Origin: Chloroflexota bacterium
Lineage (GTDB): Bacteria; Chloroflexota; Anaerolineae; Aggregatilineales; Aggregatilineaceae
DNA: 37,956 nt
Direction: 5' to 3'
Assembly: GCA_012729765.1 (NCBI GenBank)
Contig: JAAYCM010000100.1
Location: 1-37,956, forward strand
Below, piece after piece: positions 23,835-32,182 of the stretch. Position numbers and translations under genes: made by a program. Numbering within the stretch: the stretch's first letter is position 1; each line of letters starts with the position of its first letter. The notes below the pieces were generated by a model that saw nothing but the letters and a program-made list of their open reading frames with translations, made no database searches and was not told where the DNA came from.

Positions 23835-25178
23835 ATGATGAAACCAGCAAGCCGGATCGCAGCGCTTCTACTCCTGATCGCCTGGGGATTAGCCGGCCTG
23901 TGGCCTGCCGCCGCCCAGGACAGCGGGCCGTATGTCGAGCAGATGCAGTTGGGGCGCGGGATGCTGCGCAGCGTGGCCTGGAGTCCCGATGGCGAGCTGA
24001 TCGCGGTCGGGGGCGCGCTCGGCATCTGGCTCTATGACGCCGATCTGACGCTGCGGGGACGGCTGACCGGGCACACCAAGGCGGTGTACGATCTGGCCTT
24101 CAGCCCGGACGGCGCGCGGCTGGCGAGCGTCAGCCACGATCTGACGGTGCGTATCTGGGATGTGACGACGCAGGCCGAACTGCGGCAGATGGCCGGGCAC
24201 AGCGGGCTGGTCGTCGCGGTCGATTGGAGTCCCGATGGCCGGACGGTCGCCAGCGGCGCGTATGATGACACGCTGCGGCTGTGGGACCCCGACACGGGCG
24301 ATCTGCGCGCCGTGCTGGATGGTCCGGCGGGCGGCGTGAACGACGTGGCCTACAGCCCCAACGGCGCTATACTGGCCAGCGCCAACGGCGATAGCACGGT
24401 CTGGCTGTGGGACACGATCACCAACCGCTCGTACCCGGCGTCCACGCTGCCAGCAGGCACGGGACGGGTCGGGGCGGTGGCGTGGGGGCCGGATGGCGCG
24501 CTGATCGCCGCCGGGTGGGATGGCCGGGTGCATTATATCGGCGGGCCGGTTAGCCAGGCGGCAAGCTGGCCGTTTGAAGCTCACCCTGACGTGATCTATG
24601 ATATGGCGTTCAGCCCGCCGGGCGTGACGTTCGCAACGGCAAGCTGGGACGGCTCGGTGCGCATCTGGCATAAATTCGACCTGGCTCAGGTGCGCGAGCT
24701 GCGCGCTGCCGATCTGCCGGGTCGGGTGCATCACCTGGCGTGGAGTCCGGACGGGAAGCGGCTGGCGGCGGTCAGTTGGGATGATACGCTGCGTGTCTGG
24801 GACGTAACCGGCGCGCAGCCGCCGCGCATCCTGTACGAGCACACCGACTGGATCACCGGGCTGAAGTGGAGCGACGACGGCAGCCAGATTATCAGCAGCA
24901 GCGGTGATGGTTGGCTGCGCATCTGGAACACGGCGGACGGGACGCTGCTGGACGCCCGGCCCGATACGCTGGAAGCCGGGCCGCGTGTGGCCGTGAGTCC
25001 CGATGGGACGCGGCAGGCCGAGGCGCGCAGTGATGGGACGACCATCACCGACACGGCAACGGGTGAGGAAATCGCGGTGCTGCCGGGCGCGGCCAACGCC
25101 GTAAGCTGGAGTCCGGATGGTGCGCGGCTGGCTGTCGCGCTGCGGAATGGGATCATCAAGATTTGGGGGCACGAATGA
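23835..25178 (+). CDS. secreted WD40-repeat beta-propeller protein
   Basis: A 447-aa exported protein. The signal peptide (1-24, IAALLLLIAWGLAGLWPAAAQ) defines the start at 23835/23838; open codons upstream run into repeat copy 5 and are not coding. At least eight WD40-type blades are seen, with recurring W-S-P-D-G, G-H-x-x-x-V-x-x-x-x-F-S-P-D-G-x-x-L-A-S and V-R-I-W-D (VRIWDVTT, LRLWDPDTG, VRIWHKFD, LRVWDVTG, LRIWNTADG). Such propellers are binding scaffolds. It is translationally coupled (ATGA overlap at 25175-25178) to the TPR membrane protein, suggesting the two proteins work together at the membrane. Confidence 0.92.
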   Translation: MMKPASRIAALLLLIAWGLAGLWPAAAQDSGPYVEQMQLGRGMLRSVAWSPDGELIAVGGALGIWLYDADLTLRGRLTGHTKAVYDLAFSPDGARLASVSHDLTVRIWDVTTQAELRQMAGHSGLVVAVDWSPDGRTVASGAYDDTLRLWDPDTGDLRAVLDGPAGGVNDVAYSPNGAILASANGDSTVWLWDTITNRSYPASTLPAGTGRVGAVAWGPDGALIAAGWDGRVHYIGGPVSQAASWPFEAHPDVIYDMAFSPPGVTFATASWDGSVRIWHKFDLAQVRELRAADLPGRVHHLAWSPDGKRLAAVSWDDTLRVWDVTGAQPPRILYEHTDWITGLKWSDDGSQIISSSGDGWLRIWNTADGTLLDARPDTLEAGPRVAVSPDGTRQAEARSDGTTITDTATGEEIAVLPGAANAVSWSPDGARLAVALRNGIIKIWGHE

Positions 25179-26197
25179 CGCAACAGAAACGCGCCTGGCA
25201 GTCGATCGGCTGGCCGGAAGCGCTCGCGCTGGTGCTGGTCGGGCTGGTGGTGGCGCTGGTGCTCACCGGCCAGATCGACGGGATCGCGCTGATTATTTTG
25301 CTGGTGGTGGGCTATTTGGGGTGGATGGCGCGCGGCGTGATCGAGGAAGCGCAGCGCGTGCGCCCGGTCGAGCCGCCGCGCACCTGGGCGATCACCATGA
25401 TTGCCAATCTGGCGCTGATGACGCTGGGCATGGGCGCGTTCGGCTGGTATATCGCCGGGGGCGGCTCGGCGGCGTGGATTCCGCTGCTGCTCTTCGTCGC
25501 GGGCATGGTCGCGCTGCGGCAGTGGCGGCGCGGGGTGGTGGCGAAACTCTATGCGTGGCGTGGCCCGGCGCTGGTGCTGCTCCAGCACGGGGAATATCGG
25601 AAGCTGGTGAACGCGCTTGAGGACGAGGCGACCGCCGGGCAGGGACATCCTGACAAGCTGGCAGTGGTCGCGCTGGCGTATATCGAGCTGAACAAGTGGC
25701 AGCGCGCCGACCGGCTGCTGATGCAGGCCAAAGCACTCGCGCCGGATTACGCCTCGGTGAATGGGGCGCTTGGCTCGCTGCGGCGGCACCAGGCGCGCTA
25801 TGCCGAGGCCATCGAAGCGATTGAAGCGGCTCTGCGCTTCGACGACAACGCGACCTCGCGCTACTACCTGGGGCTGTGCCAGTATCTCGCCGGGAAGATC
25901 GAGGCCGCCGAGGTCACGCTGCAAAACGTGGTTGACATCCCGACGCTGTTCAGGCTGGGGCAGGTCTACGCGGCGTTCATCCTGGGCCAGATCGCGGACG
26001 AGCGCGGCGATACGGCGGCGGCGCAGGTATGGTACGCGCGCATGGCCAAACACGCCCCGAAGGCGATCCCGGCGCTGCAAGAGGAAGCGCGCCGCCACAA
26101 GCAGACCGACTACGGCGAGACGCTCAAGGCGCACACGCGCACGATGGAGCAGATTCTCGCGCGGCGGCCCCTGCAAGCACCCGACGAGGCGCGTTAG
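25175..26197 (+). CDS. membrane protein with TPR-like repeats
   Basis: A 340-aa protein starting MTQQKRAWQSIGW at the ATG that overlaps the previous stop. Four hydrophobic segments lie in the first 115 residues (ALVLVGLVVALVL, IALIILLVVGYLGWM, IANLALMTLGMGAFGWYI, WIPLLLFVAGMVAL). The soluble C-terminal part (130-330) has TPR-like helices: AVVALAYIELNKWQRADRLL, ASVNGALGSLRRHQARYAEA, RYYLGLCQYLAGKIEAAE and GDTAAAQVWYARM. TPRs bind proteins, and coupling with the secreted WD40 protein suggests a membrane-associated assembly. No enzyme motif. Its stop overlaps TTAGCGCGTGTTAC, which resembles the end of the CTAG repeats. Confidence 0.85.
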   Translation: MTQQKRAWQSIGWPEALALVLVGLVVALVLTGQIDGIALIILLVVGYLGWMARGVIEEAQRVRPVEPPRTWAITMIANLALMTLGMGAFGWYIAGGGSAAWIPLLLFVAGMVALRQWRRGVVAKLYAWRGPALVLLQHGEYRKLVNALEDEATAGQGHPDKLAVVALAYIELNKWQRADRLLMQAKALAPDYASVNGALGSLRRHQARYAEAIEAIEAALRFDDNATSRYYLGLCQYLAGKIEAAEVTLQNVVDIPTLFRLGQVYAAFILGQIADERGDTAAAQVWYARMAKHAPKAIPALQEEARRHKQTDYGETLKAHTRTMEQILARRPLQAPDEAR

Positions 26198-26240
26198 CGC
26201 GTGTTACCCGCTGTGCTTTCCATAGAGATCGCCTCTGCCA

Positions 26241-28928
26241 TCAGTTGAAGATCGTCCGCACAGAGGGGGGGATGACACTCTCGTCTTGCTGCCCAAGCCA
26301 CTGGATGAACTCCGCATACTGACCACTGGCCAGAAAACTGTTTCCGGTGGCGGCAATATCAGGGTCGGTCGCGCACTGCGATAAGATGGACTGTGTTTTT
26401 TCGGGAGAAGCCGCTGGCGCAACGAACTGAACTAAGCCATCGAATTCTATCTGGGCAAATGTTGAGATAGGGATAAATTCATCGGGCCGCTCTTGAGATC
26501 CCTCGAGAGCGTTATATACGATCAACAATCGTCCACCGTAGGGACTGTATTCCAGCGATTTTACTTGAAATGGCGCAGTGAGATAGCTATCGATCAGATC
26601 GCCCGTGTTTGGATTCCAGATGTACAGCCTGCGATATCTATCCACTCCTGCAAGTTCCATACCGTCGGGACTCCACACCAACTGTAAAATCAGATCTCGC
26701 AACCCTGTTATAGACGCTAGCGTCGTCCCCCTGGGAGCATCAATGACTCTCACGGTATTCCGCCATGCTATTAAAGGGTCGTTCTGGAATGGATAACCAT
26801 AGAACGGATAAAGAAAGCTATCTGGGCTCCCCAGTTCAACTTGTTCGTGTGTTGATGCAGCCAAACGAGGGCTTGTCTTGTCGGGACTGAAGATAATATC
26901 GATAATGCGCTCGTTGCCTATATTCCATCCGGGATAGCAGCTCTCCGGATTGCTGAAAGGGTTGCGCCACGAATCTATTGAGAATGATCTCAATAAATTG
27001 CCGGTCGTGGCATCATAAATCTCGGTACCTCGATCATCACCACGGCGAAAGGCAATCTCACTGCCGTCACTGTTCCATTGCGACGTGTCAGACCGAATAC
27101 TGGCATTCTGGAAATCAACCACCGGTGCGAGAGTGGTGGTATCGAGAATTCTGTTCTCGGTGCCATTGCCCACGAAGATCCGTGTGCCATCGGGACTCAG
27201 CGCGATACCAATACTTGGAATCGTGTATTCACTCTGGTCAGGATTGTCTGGGAATGCCTGATAGGCGATCTGATTCAACGACCGATCATAAATCGACAAT
27301 CCCAGAAGCGTAGTAACGGCAAATCGGGACCCATCAGCACTCCAATCCATTGAATGGATAGGAGCGAACCGGACTGTGATGACGACTCTGTCACTTGCGG
27401 TAAGGCCATCATTATCGGTGACAGTGAGTGTAAAGGTGTGGATGCCGCTTGGCAGGTCAACGGTGGATGTGGGAGTGGTGGCAATTTCCGTGCCGGTATC
27501 ATCTGTCCAGGAGTAGGCGACGATTGTGCCATCGGCGTCGAAGGATCCGGAGCCGTCCAGCGTAACCGGCACTGTGCCGAAGGCGTCGGCATAGGAGATG
27601 ACCTGATTCAGACCGGCGGCATTTGGAGGTCGCGTATGTGAAATTACCTCTGCCATGAACTGAAGATCATCCGCACAAAGTGCAGGGATGGCGCTCTCCG
27701 CTTGTTGCCCAAGCCATTGGATGAACTCATCATACTGATCACTGGCAAGAAAACGATTCCCGGCAGCGACAGTGTCTGGGTCTGCCGTACAGCTTGACAG
27801 GATGGATTGTATTCTTTCGGGAGAAGCTGCTGGCGCAACAAATTGAACCAACTCGTCCAATTCTGTTTGGGCGAATGGCGCGATGGGGACAAACTCATCA
27901 TACCGTTGTTGAGATTCAAATCGATTGTTATAGGCTATCAGCAAACGTCCACCGTAGGGGCTGTATTGCAGTGTCTGGAGCATCAATAGTGACGGCAGAT
28001 AACTATCGATCCGTTCACCTGTATTGGGATCCCAGATATGGATATACGGGCTGCCACTCCCATATTTCCCTGCAAGCTGCAAGCCATCGGGACTCCACGC
28101 CAGCCGCCAAACCAAATCGGGCAAACCAGTTGTGGAAGATAGCACGGTCCCACTGAGAGCATCAACGACGATCAAGGAATACCGTCTAGCTTCTGTACTG
28201 TCGTATTGATCAGTAACACTGCCAGGACTACCCGGTTCAACATCTGCCCATGTCACCAGTGCCAGACGAGGATTTGTCTGGTCCGGACTCCAGGCAATTT
28301 CATGAATAATTTGCTCGCTGCCGATCTGATATCGGGTTACTTCTTTTCCACTCATCGCATTGAGGATAACGACGATATCACCACCGATTACACCAGCAAA
28401 ATAGGCATCGTTTGGGCTCCACATTGGCATAGCACGTAAATTGAAAAAACCGTAGCCCCAGGGTGGTGCCGAGAACGACTTCAATAACTTGCCAGTGCTA
28501 GCATCGTAAATGTCAGTACCCCGACCATCACCACGGCGCAAGGCGATTTCGCTGCCGTCACCATTCCATTGCGCTGAGCCGGGCGAAATACTGGCGTTCT
28601 GGAAATCGACTACCGGTGAGAGCGTAGTGGTATCGAGTATTCTTTTCTCGGTGTTATTGCCTACGAAAATGCGAGTGCCATCGGGACTTAAAGAAATATC
28701 GGGCACTTCGAACTCAATATTGGTTGGGAATGCCTGATAAGCTATCTGGTTCAACGACTGGTCATAAATCGACAGACTGAGACCCGTTATGAGGGCAAAT
28801 CGCGATCCATCGGCGCTCCATTCCATTGACCTGATATTAGCCTGAAGCTGGGCAGCTGCTGGATTTTGTGCCAGGATACCGAGGCTGATGATCCCTAGAA
28901 CGATGAGCATCATATATCGCATGTTCAT
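26241..28928 (-). CDS. secreted beta-propeller/PKD protein with internal duplication
   Basis: An 895-aa exported protein. Signal peptide (YMMLIVLGIISLGILAQNPAAA), then a WD40-like propeller (about 30-420), a PKD domain (about 435-525, VPVTLDGSGSFDADGTIVAYSW to FTLTVTDNDG) and a second propeller (about 530-890) that repeats the first closely: WSADGSRFA, LNQIAYQAFP, LSPDGTRIFVGN and EFIQWLGQQ occur in both. Base composition is clearly lower in G+C than its neighbours, which suggests transfer. At the 3' end a run of seven G (26265-26271) shifts the frame: copy one reads IPALCADDLQFMAEVIS, copy two IPPSVRTIFN-stop. Restoring one base would extend the protein to a stop at 26194-26196. TAAGGGTG precedes the start. 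Confidence 0.88.
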   Translation of the reverse strand: MNMRYMMLIVLGIISLGILAQNPAAAQLQANIRSMEWSADGSRFALITGLSLSIYDQSLNQIAYQAFPTNIEFEVPDISLSPDGTRIFVGNNTEKRILDTTTLSPVVDFQNASISPGSAQWNGDGSEIALRRGDGRGTDIYDASTGKLLKSFSAPPWGYGFFNLRAMPMWSPNDAYFAGVIGGDIVVILNAMSGKEVTRYQIGSEQIIHEIAWSPDQTNPRLALVTWADVEPGSPGSVTDQYDSTEARRYSLIVVDALSGTVLSSTTGLPDLVWRLAWSPDGLQLAGKYGSGSPYIHIWDPNTGERIDSYLPSLLMLQTLQYSPYGGRLLIAYNNRFESQQRYDEFVPIAPFAQTELDELVQFVAPAASPERIQSILSSCTADPDTVAAGNRFLASDQYDEFIQWLGQQAESAIPALCADDLQFMAEVISHTRPPNAAGLNQVISYADAFGTVPVTLDGSGSFDADGTIVAYSWTDDTGTEIATTPTSTVDLPSGIHTFTLTVTDNDGLTASDRVVITVRFAPIHSMDWSADGSRFAVTTLLGLSIYDRSLNQIAYQAFPDNPDQSEYTIPSIGIALSPDGTRIFVGNGTENRILDTTTLAPVVDFQNASIRSDTSQWNSDGSEIAFRRGDDRGTEIYDATTGNLLRSFSIDSWRNPFSNPESCYPGWNIGNERIIDIIFSPDKTSPRLAASTHEQVELGSPDSFLYPFYGYPFQNDPLIAWRNTVRVIDAPRGTTLASITGLRDLILQLVWSPDGMELAGVDRYRRLYIWNPNTGDLIDSYLTAPFQVKSLEYSPYGGRLLIVYNALEGSQERPDEFIPISTFAQIEFDGLVQFVAPAASPEKTQSILSQCATDPDIAATGNSFLASGQYAEFIQWLGQQDESVIPPSVRTIFN

Positions 28929-28978
28929 GTCGCACCCTTATTCGTTTGTGGACCACTGCCCATCACCCCACAACCCAG

Positions 28979-29056
28979 GGCTGAGAGGTGTTTTAGTGGT
29001 TTGTACCATGAACATGCGCTTCTGGCTAATCCGGTCGTTTTCCCAACAGCCTCTAG
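28979..29056. repeat. possible degenerate CTAG-repeat remnant
   Basis: GAGAGGTGTTTTAGTGGTTTGTACC on the left and CAACAGCCTCTAG on the right resemble the terminal sequences of the CTAG-bounded family, but the C-rich core is missing. It lies between the propeller gene start and the glycosyltransferase stop. Confidence 0.35.
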
Positions 29057-29065
29057 CGGTGATGA

Positions 29066-30643
29066 TCACGATCCGGCGCGGGCGCAGGTCGGGCCGGTCC
29101 AGATACGCCACACCCACACGTCCCACACCTCGCGGCTGATATTGGCGCGATCGTGCTGCGCGACCGGCTCCCAGCACAGGCCGTCGATCGACTGGAAGAA
29201 CGGCTGGTAGCCGGTCAGGGCCAGATACGCGATCTCGCCCGGCTCCAGATCGGCGGCGACCCCGGCCTGCAAATCCGCGCTGGCCGTGCTGTAGCCCAGG
29301 CAGACCGGCTGCTGATCGACGTAGAAATAGAGCAGGTGGCACAACCACCAGTTGGCGTAGGTGCGCGCAGCGGGCGGCTCGGCCTGGTTGAGCGTCACGG
29401 CGGCGGCGCGCACGGCGTCATCGGCAGACAGGTAGCCGCTCTGGTATTCGGTGTAGTTCGTGCCGGAGAAGGGCAGGTCTTCGGGCGCGGTGAGATCGGT
29501 CTGGATGAACGGCCAGGCAAACAGCCACAGCCAGGCGGCGGCTGCCGCGACAACTGCCCGACGGGCGATTGGCCGGAAGCGCGGCGCATCCCACAGGCGA
29601 CTGGCGGCCAGCGCCAGGATCATGCACAGCGGCCCGGCGGCGGGCGAGACATAGCGCAGCGTGCTCAGCCGCGCCGCGACGAGCGAGAGTCCCAGCAGGG
29701 CCAGGAGCCATGCCAGCACCAGCAGCACGCCCTGGGCCAGCCGCCGATCCCGCACGCTGGCGAGCAGCAGGTAGGCCAGCGCCAGCCCGGCGGCGATCAG
29801 CAGCCCGCGACTCGTGGCCTGGATCATCAGCGGCAGCGTCTCGCGGATGTAACTGAGCGGCGACTGTGGATCGTCGGCAGATGTGCGGACATTGAACGAA
29901 TCGACCAGGATGAACGGATCGTCGCTGTTGCGCGCGAGATAGGCCGGGATCAGGAACGGGAGCCATACCAGCGCCACGACGCAGGCGGCCACCAGCAGCG
30001 GCGGGAAGTATGTCTCGATCCAGCGCCAGAGCTGCGGGCGCAGCGATTCGCGGCGCTGCCAGGGATAGTAGATCAGGCCCATCATGCCGGGCAGCAGCGG
30101 CAGCAGACCCATCGTCAGCTTGGCGAGCGAGGCCATCGCCAGCAGGCCACCCAGGACAATCCCGGCGCGCAGAGTCGGACGGCGGGCAAAGCTCAGGCTG
30201 CGCCACGCGACCAGGGCGGCTAATCCCGCCGCCAGCGGATCGGCCATCGCCATCCGTTCATAGAAGAAGGCCAGCGGCAGGACAGCGTAGAGCGCCAGGG
30301 CCAGCGCGCCGGTGCGGTGGTTGGCGATCCGTCGCCCGATGGCGTAGATGGCCGAGGTCGTGATCAGCGAGAAGAGCGCCATGCCGGAGCGCGAGACGTG
30401 CAGGCCGGTGTCGGGCGTGGGCTGGAACACGCCCAGCCAGAAATAGAGCAGCACCTTACCATGTGCGAAGCGTCCGGGGTGCTGCTCGAAATCGTAGATG
30501 CGGTCGGCCCGCACGATGTGAAAGCCTTCGTCGAGGTAGGGGTCCTGCACGGTGGTGTTATAGGTGCGAATCAAAAACTGGAGCAGCAGAAGCGCTGCCA
30601 CGATCAGCAGGTGGGTGGCCTTGGGCGAGCGAGCGTGAGTCAT
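29066..30643 (-). CDS. GT39/ArnT-like membrane glycosyltransferase
   Basis: A 525-aa integral membrane protein with about ten hydrophobic helices. The first loop contains QDPYLDEGFH, the acidic motif expected of GT39/PMT and ArnT-like enzymes, and a second loop has FFYERMAMADPLAAGL, where the family keeps an E-x-x-x-x-D pattern. These GT-C enzymes transfer sugars from lipid-linked donors to proteins or lipids outside the membrane. Donor and acceptor are unknown; the tandem pilins and surface proteins nearby are possible acceptors, an inference. The gene begins 17 bases after the stop of the CBS-like gene, with no Shine-Dalgarno sequence in the gap, so translation may depend on coupling. Confidence 0.85.
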   Translation of the reverse strand: MTHARSPKATHLLIVAALLLLQFLIRTYNTTVQDPYLDEGFHIVRADRIYDFEQHPGRFAHGKVLLYFWLGVFQPTPDTGLHVSRSGMALFSLITTSAIYAIGRRIANHRTGALALALYAVLPLAFFYERMAMADPLAAGLAALVAWRSLSFARRPTLRAGIVLGGLLAMASLAKLTMGLLPLLPGMMGLIYYPWQRRESLRPQLWRWIETYFPPLLVAACVVALVWLPFLIPAYLARNSDDPFILVDSFNVRTSADDPQSPLSYIRETLPLMIQATSRGLLIAAGLALAYLLLASVRDRRLAQGVLLVLAWLLALLGLSLVAARLSTLRYVSPAAGPLCMILALAASRLWDAPRFRPIARRAVVAAAAAWLWLFAWPFIQTDLTAPEDLPFSGTNYTEYQSGYLSADDAVRAAAVTLNQAEPPAARTYANWWLCHLLYFYVDQQPVCLGYSTASADLQAGVAADLEPGEIAYLALTGYQPFFQSIDGLCWEPVAQHDRANISREVWDVWVWRIWTGPTCARAGS

Positions 30644-30660
30644 AGGGGTAGGGTAGGGTG

Positions 30661-31218
30661 TCAGTCCTGGGCTGATCCGGGTGCGTCGGGCGCGGCGGTG
30701 CTGTCGGAGTTCGATTCGGCGGGCTGATCGCTCGCGTTCTGCTCGAACTCGTCCAGCATATCCAGCAGCAGCTTATCGGCAAAGGCGAAGGTCCGCTCGC
30801 TGGCGCTCAGAATCCCGCGCAGCCGCCCATCCCGGAGCACGATCAGGACGCGGCCTGGGCTGTCGTCCACCATCTGGAGTGCGCGCGCCGTGCCGTAGTC
30901 GTCCTGGTCGATCACCTGCGGCGTATAGACACCGGGGAGCGGGTTGGCCCAGTCGGCGGGATTTTCGCGCTGCGGCGGGAGATCGGCCAGCCGCGTGCGC
31001 ATCACCACGCCGTGCGCAGGTTGGGCCAGCAGATCGCGCAGCCCCTCGAAGCGGATCGCGGTATACTGTCCGCCGCCGTGATCGATCAGCAGCCACCACC
31101 ATTCATAGCTGTTGGGCGTGCCGCGCCAGGTCTGGAGCGCGTCGTAAACGGTCTGCCCAGACGGCAGAACCAGATAGGCATTGGTCGGCTTGTCAAGCTG
31201 CGCGTCAGCAATCGGCAT
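30661..31218 (-). CDS. CBS-like hypothetical protein
   Basis: A 185-aa soluble protein with the start at 31218 after GAGGGAGATC. The sequence suggests two CBS-like halves: TVYDALQTWRGTPNSYEWWWLLIDHGGGQYTAIRFEGLRDLLAQ, and DYGTARALQMVDDSPGRVLIVLRDGRLRGILSASER. CBS pairs bind adenosyl nucleotides and regulate partner proteins. The match is by pattern only: the WWWLLID strand and the RLRGIL turn fit, but no clear ligand motif is present. The last 30 residues are low-complexity. It probably forms an operon with the glycosyltransferase downstream (17-base gap). Confidence 0.6.
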   Translation of the reverse strand: MPIADAQLDKPTNAYLVLPSGQTVYDALQTWRGTPNSYEWWWLLIDHGGGQYTAIRFEGLRDLLAQPAHGVVMRTRLADLPPQRENPADWANPLPGVYTPQVIDQDDYGTARALQMVDDSPGRVLIVLRDGRLRGILSASERTFAFADKLLLDMLDEFEQNASDQPAESNSDSTAAPDAPGSAQD

Positions 31219-31358
31219 GATCGGATCTCCCTCAACGAACGCATACCGGGCATAGGGGTGATAATACCATGCTGAATGAAGATTACCAAGCCCTGCTAAC
31301 GATCTGACATAAAGTTGTTATTAAGCTGTAAAGGTCTCTACTCGCTTCCGTAAACTTG

Positions 31359-31372
31359 TGTGAATTTTTCCT
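31359..31372 (+). promoter_or_regulatory. conserved box upstream of pilin promoter 1
   Basis: TGTGAATTTTTCCT, identical to 31797-31810, lies nine bases before the -35 box in both pilin promoters. The surrounding 100 bases are only loosely similar, so this box stands out as a probable activator site or UP-like element. Confidence 0.55.
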
Positions 31373-31381
31373 GAAGACCTA

Positions 31382-31410
31382 TTGATCTTCTCCACGTTGC
31401 GTGCTAAGAT
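31382..31410 (+). promoter_or_regulatory. promoter of Flp pilin gene 1
   Basis: TTGATC (31382-31387), a 17-base spacer and TAAGAT (31405-31410), preceded by TG (extended -10, TGCTAAGAT). The start codon lies 51 bases downstream. Confidence 0.6.
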
Positions 31411-31461
31411 GCATGTAGATTTTCGAAGTTCATCCATTCATTATCCTAAGGAGTATTCGAA

Positions 31462-31608
31462 ATGCTGTATCAACCGCGTGAAGAAGGTCAGGGCCTCGTA
31501 GAGTACGCGCTCATCCTGGTTCTGGTGGCCGTCGTCGTGATCGTCATCCTGGCCATCCTTGGCCCGAGCATCGGCAAGATCTTCTCGAACATCGTCACCG
31601 CTCTGTAA
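31462..31608 (+). CDS. Flp/Fap-type pilin 1
   Basis: A 48-aa prepilin, MLYQPREEGQGLVEYALIL onward. It has the Flp signature: a short basic leader, a processing Gly (Gly9), Glu at +5 of the mature protein (Glu14) followed by Tyr, and a long hydrophobic helix (residues 16-33), ending GPSIGKIFSNIVTAL. Flp pilins are cut by a TadV-type prepilin peptidase and assembled by the Tad secretion system into adhesive fibres; no tad gene lies in the window. AAGGAG sits nine bases upstream. Separate promoter and terminator make it a single-gene unit. The second copy at 31903 differs in only three residues near the C-terminus. Confidence 0.88.
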   Translation: MLYQPREEGQGLVEYALILVLVAVVVIVILAILGPSIGKIFSNIVTAL

Positions 31609-31630
31609 TTCGTCTGACCGAACTTATCGC

Positions 31631-31657
31631 AAAAGCCCCGCCGCGTGCGGGGCTTTT
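31631..31657 (+). terminator. intrinsic terminator of pilin gene 1
   Basis: AAAAGCCCCGC (31631-31641) pairs with GCGGGGCTTTT (31647-31657) around the loop CGCGT; the stem ends in T residues. A classic rho-independent terminator, nearly identical to the one after pilin 2. Confidence 0.92.
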
Positions 31658-31796
31658 CGTTTGCCATGCCCCCAGGCTCTTTGAGTGGAGAATCCCGCAG
31701 GAAGCACCCCGCCAAATATACTGTGTCAGGAATGATGCAGCTTTGATATAAAGCGCTATTGCTTCGTAATATGTCTTAATAAGTTCAGTAAAGAAA

Positions 31797-31810
31797 TGTG
31801 AATTTTTCCT
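31797..31810 (+). promoter_or_regulatory. conserved box upstream of pilin promoter 2
   Basis: Second occurrence of TGTGAATTTTTCCT, again nine bases before the -35 box. Confidence 0.55.
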
Positions 31811-31819
31811 AACTTTTTA

Positions 31820-31849
31820 TTGCCTTTCTTTACGATCCTGTGTTATGAT
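31820..31849 (+). promoter_or_regulatory. promoter of Flp pilin gene 2
   Basis: TTGCCT (31820-31825), an 18-base spacer and TATGAT (31844-31849), with TG one base before the -10 (extended -10). The start codon is 53 bases downstream. Confidence 0.55.
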
Positions 31850-31902
31850 GCAGATACGTTTTTCTGTCTTCATATACCGAGCAATGCTAGGGAGTCATTC
31901 AA

Positions 31903-32049
31903 ATGCTGTATCAACCGCGTGAAGAAGGTCAGGGCCTCGTCGAGTACGCACTCATTCTGGTTCTGGTGGCCGTCGTCGTGATCGTCATCCTGGCTATCCT
32001 CGGCCCGACCATCGGTGATGTTTTCTCGAACATCGTCACCGCCCTGTAA
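31903..32049 (+). CDS. Flp/Fap-type pilin 2
   Basis: A 48-aa prepilin, a tandem paralogue of the gene at 31462. Residues 1-35 are identical; the only changes are Ser36 to Thr, Lys39 to Asp and Ile40 to Val near the C-terminus (GPTIGDVFSNIVTAL). DNA identity is high across the gene and terminator but falls off upstream, so the promoters have diverged while the coding parts are conserved or converted. GGGAG precedes the start. The Lys-to-Asp change alters the exposed end of the subunit, so the two pilins may form fibres with different surface charge. Assembly genes must lie elsewhere. Confidence 0.88.
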   Translation: MLYQPREEGQGLVEYALILVLVAVVVIVILAILGPTIGDVFSNIVTAL

Positions 32050-32072
32050 CTTCATCTGATCGAACTTATCGC

Positions 32073-32099
32073 AAAAGCCCCGCCCCGTGCGGGGCTTTT
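32073..32099 (+). terminator. intrinsic terminator of pilin gene 2
   Basis: AAAAGCCCCGC (32073-32083), loop CCCGT, GCGGGGCTTTT (32089-32099). Same stem as the terminator of pilin 1. Confidence 0.92.
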
Positions 32100-32182
32100 C
32101 GTTCCTCAGGTGTCTCCCGTTGTCCAGCCGAGACACTGCTCAGGGCGCGCCAAGTGAGCCTCGCGCGCGCGAAAATCTGCGG

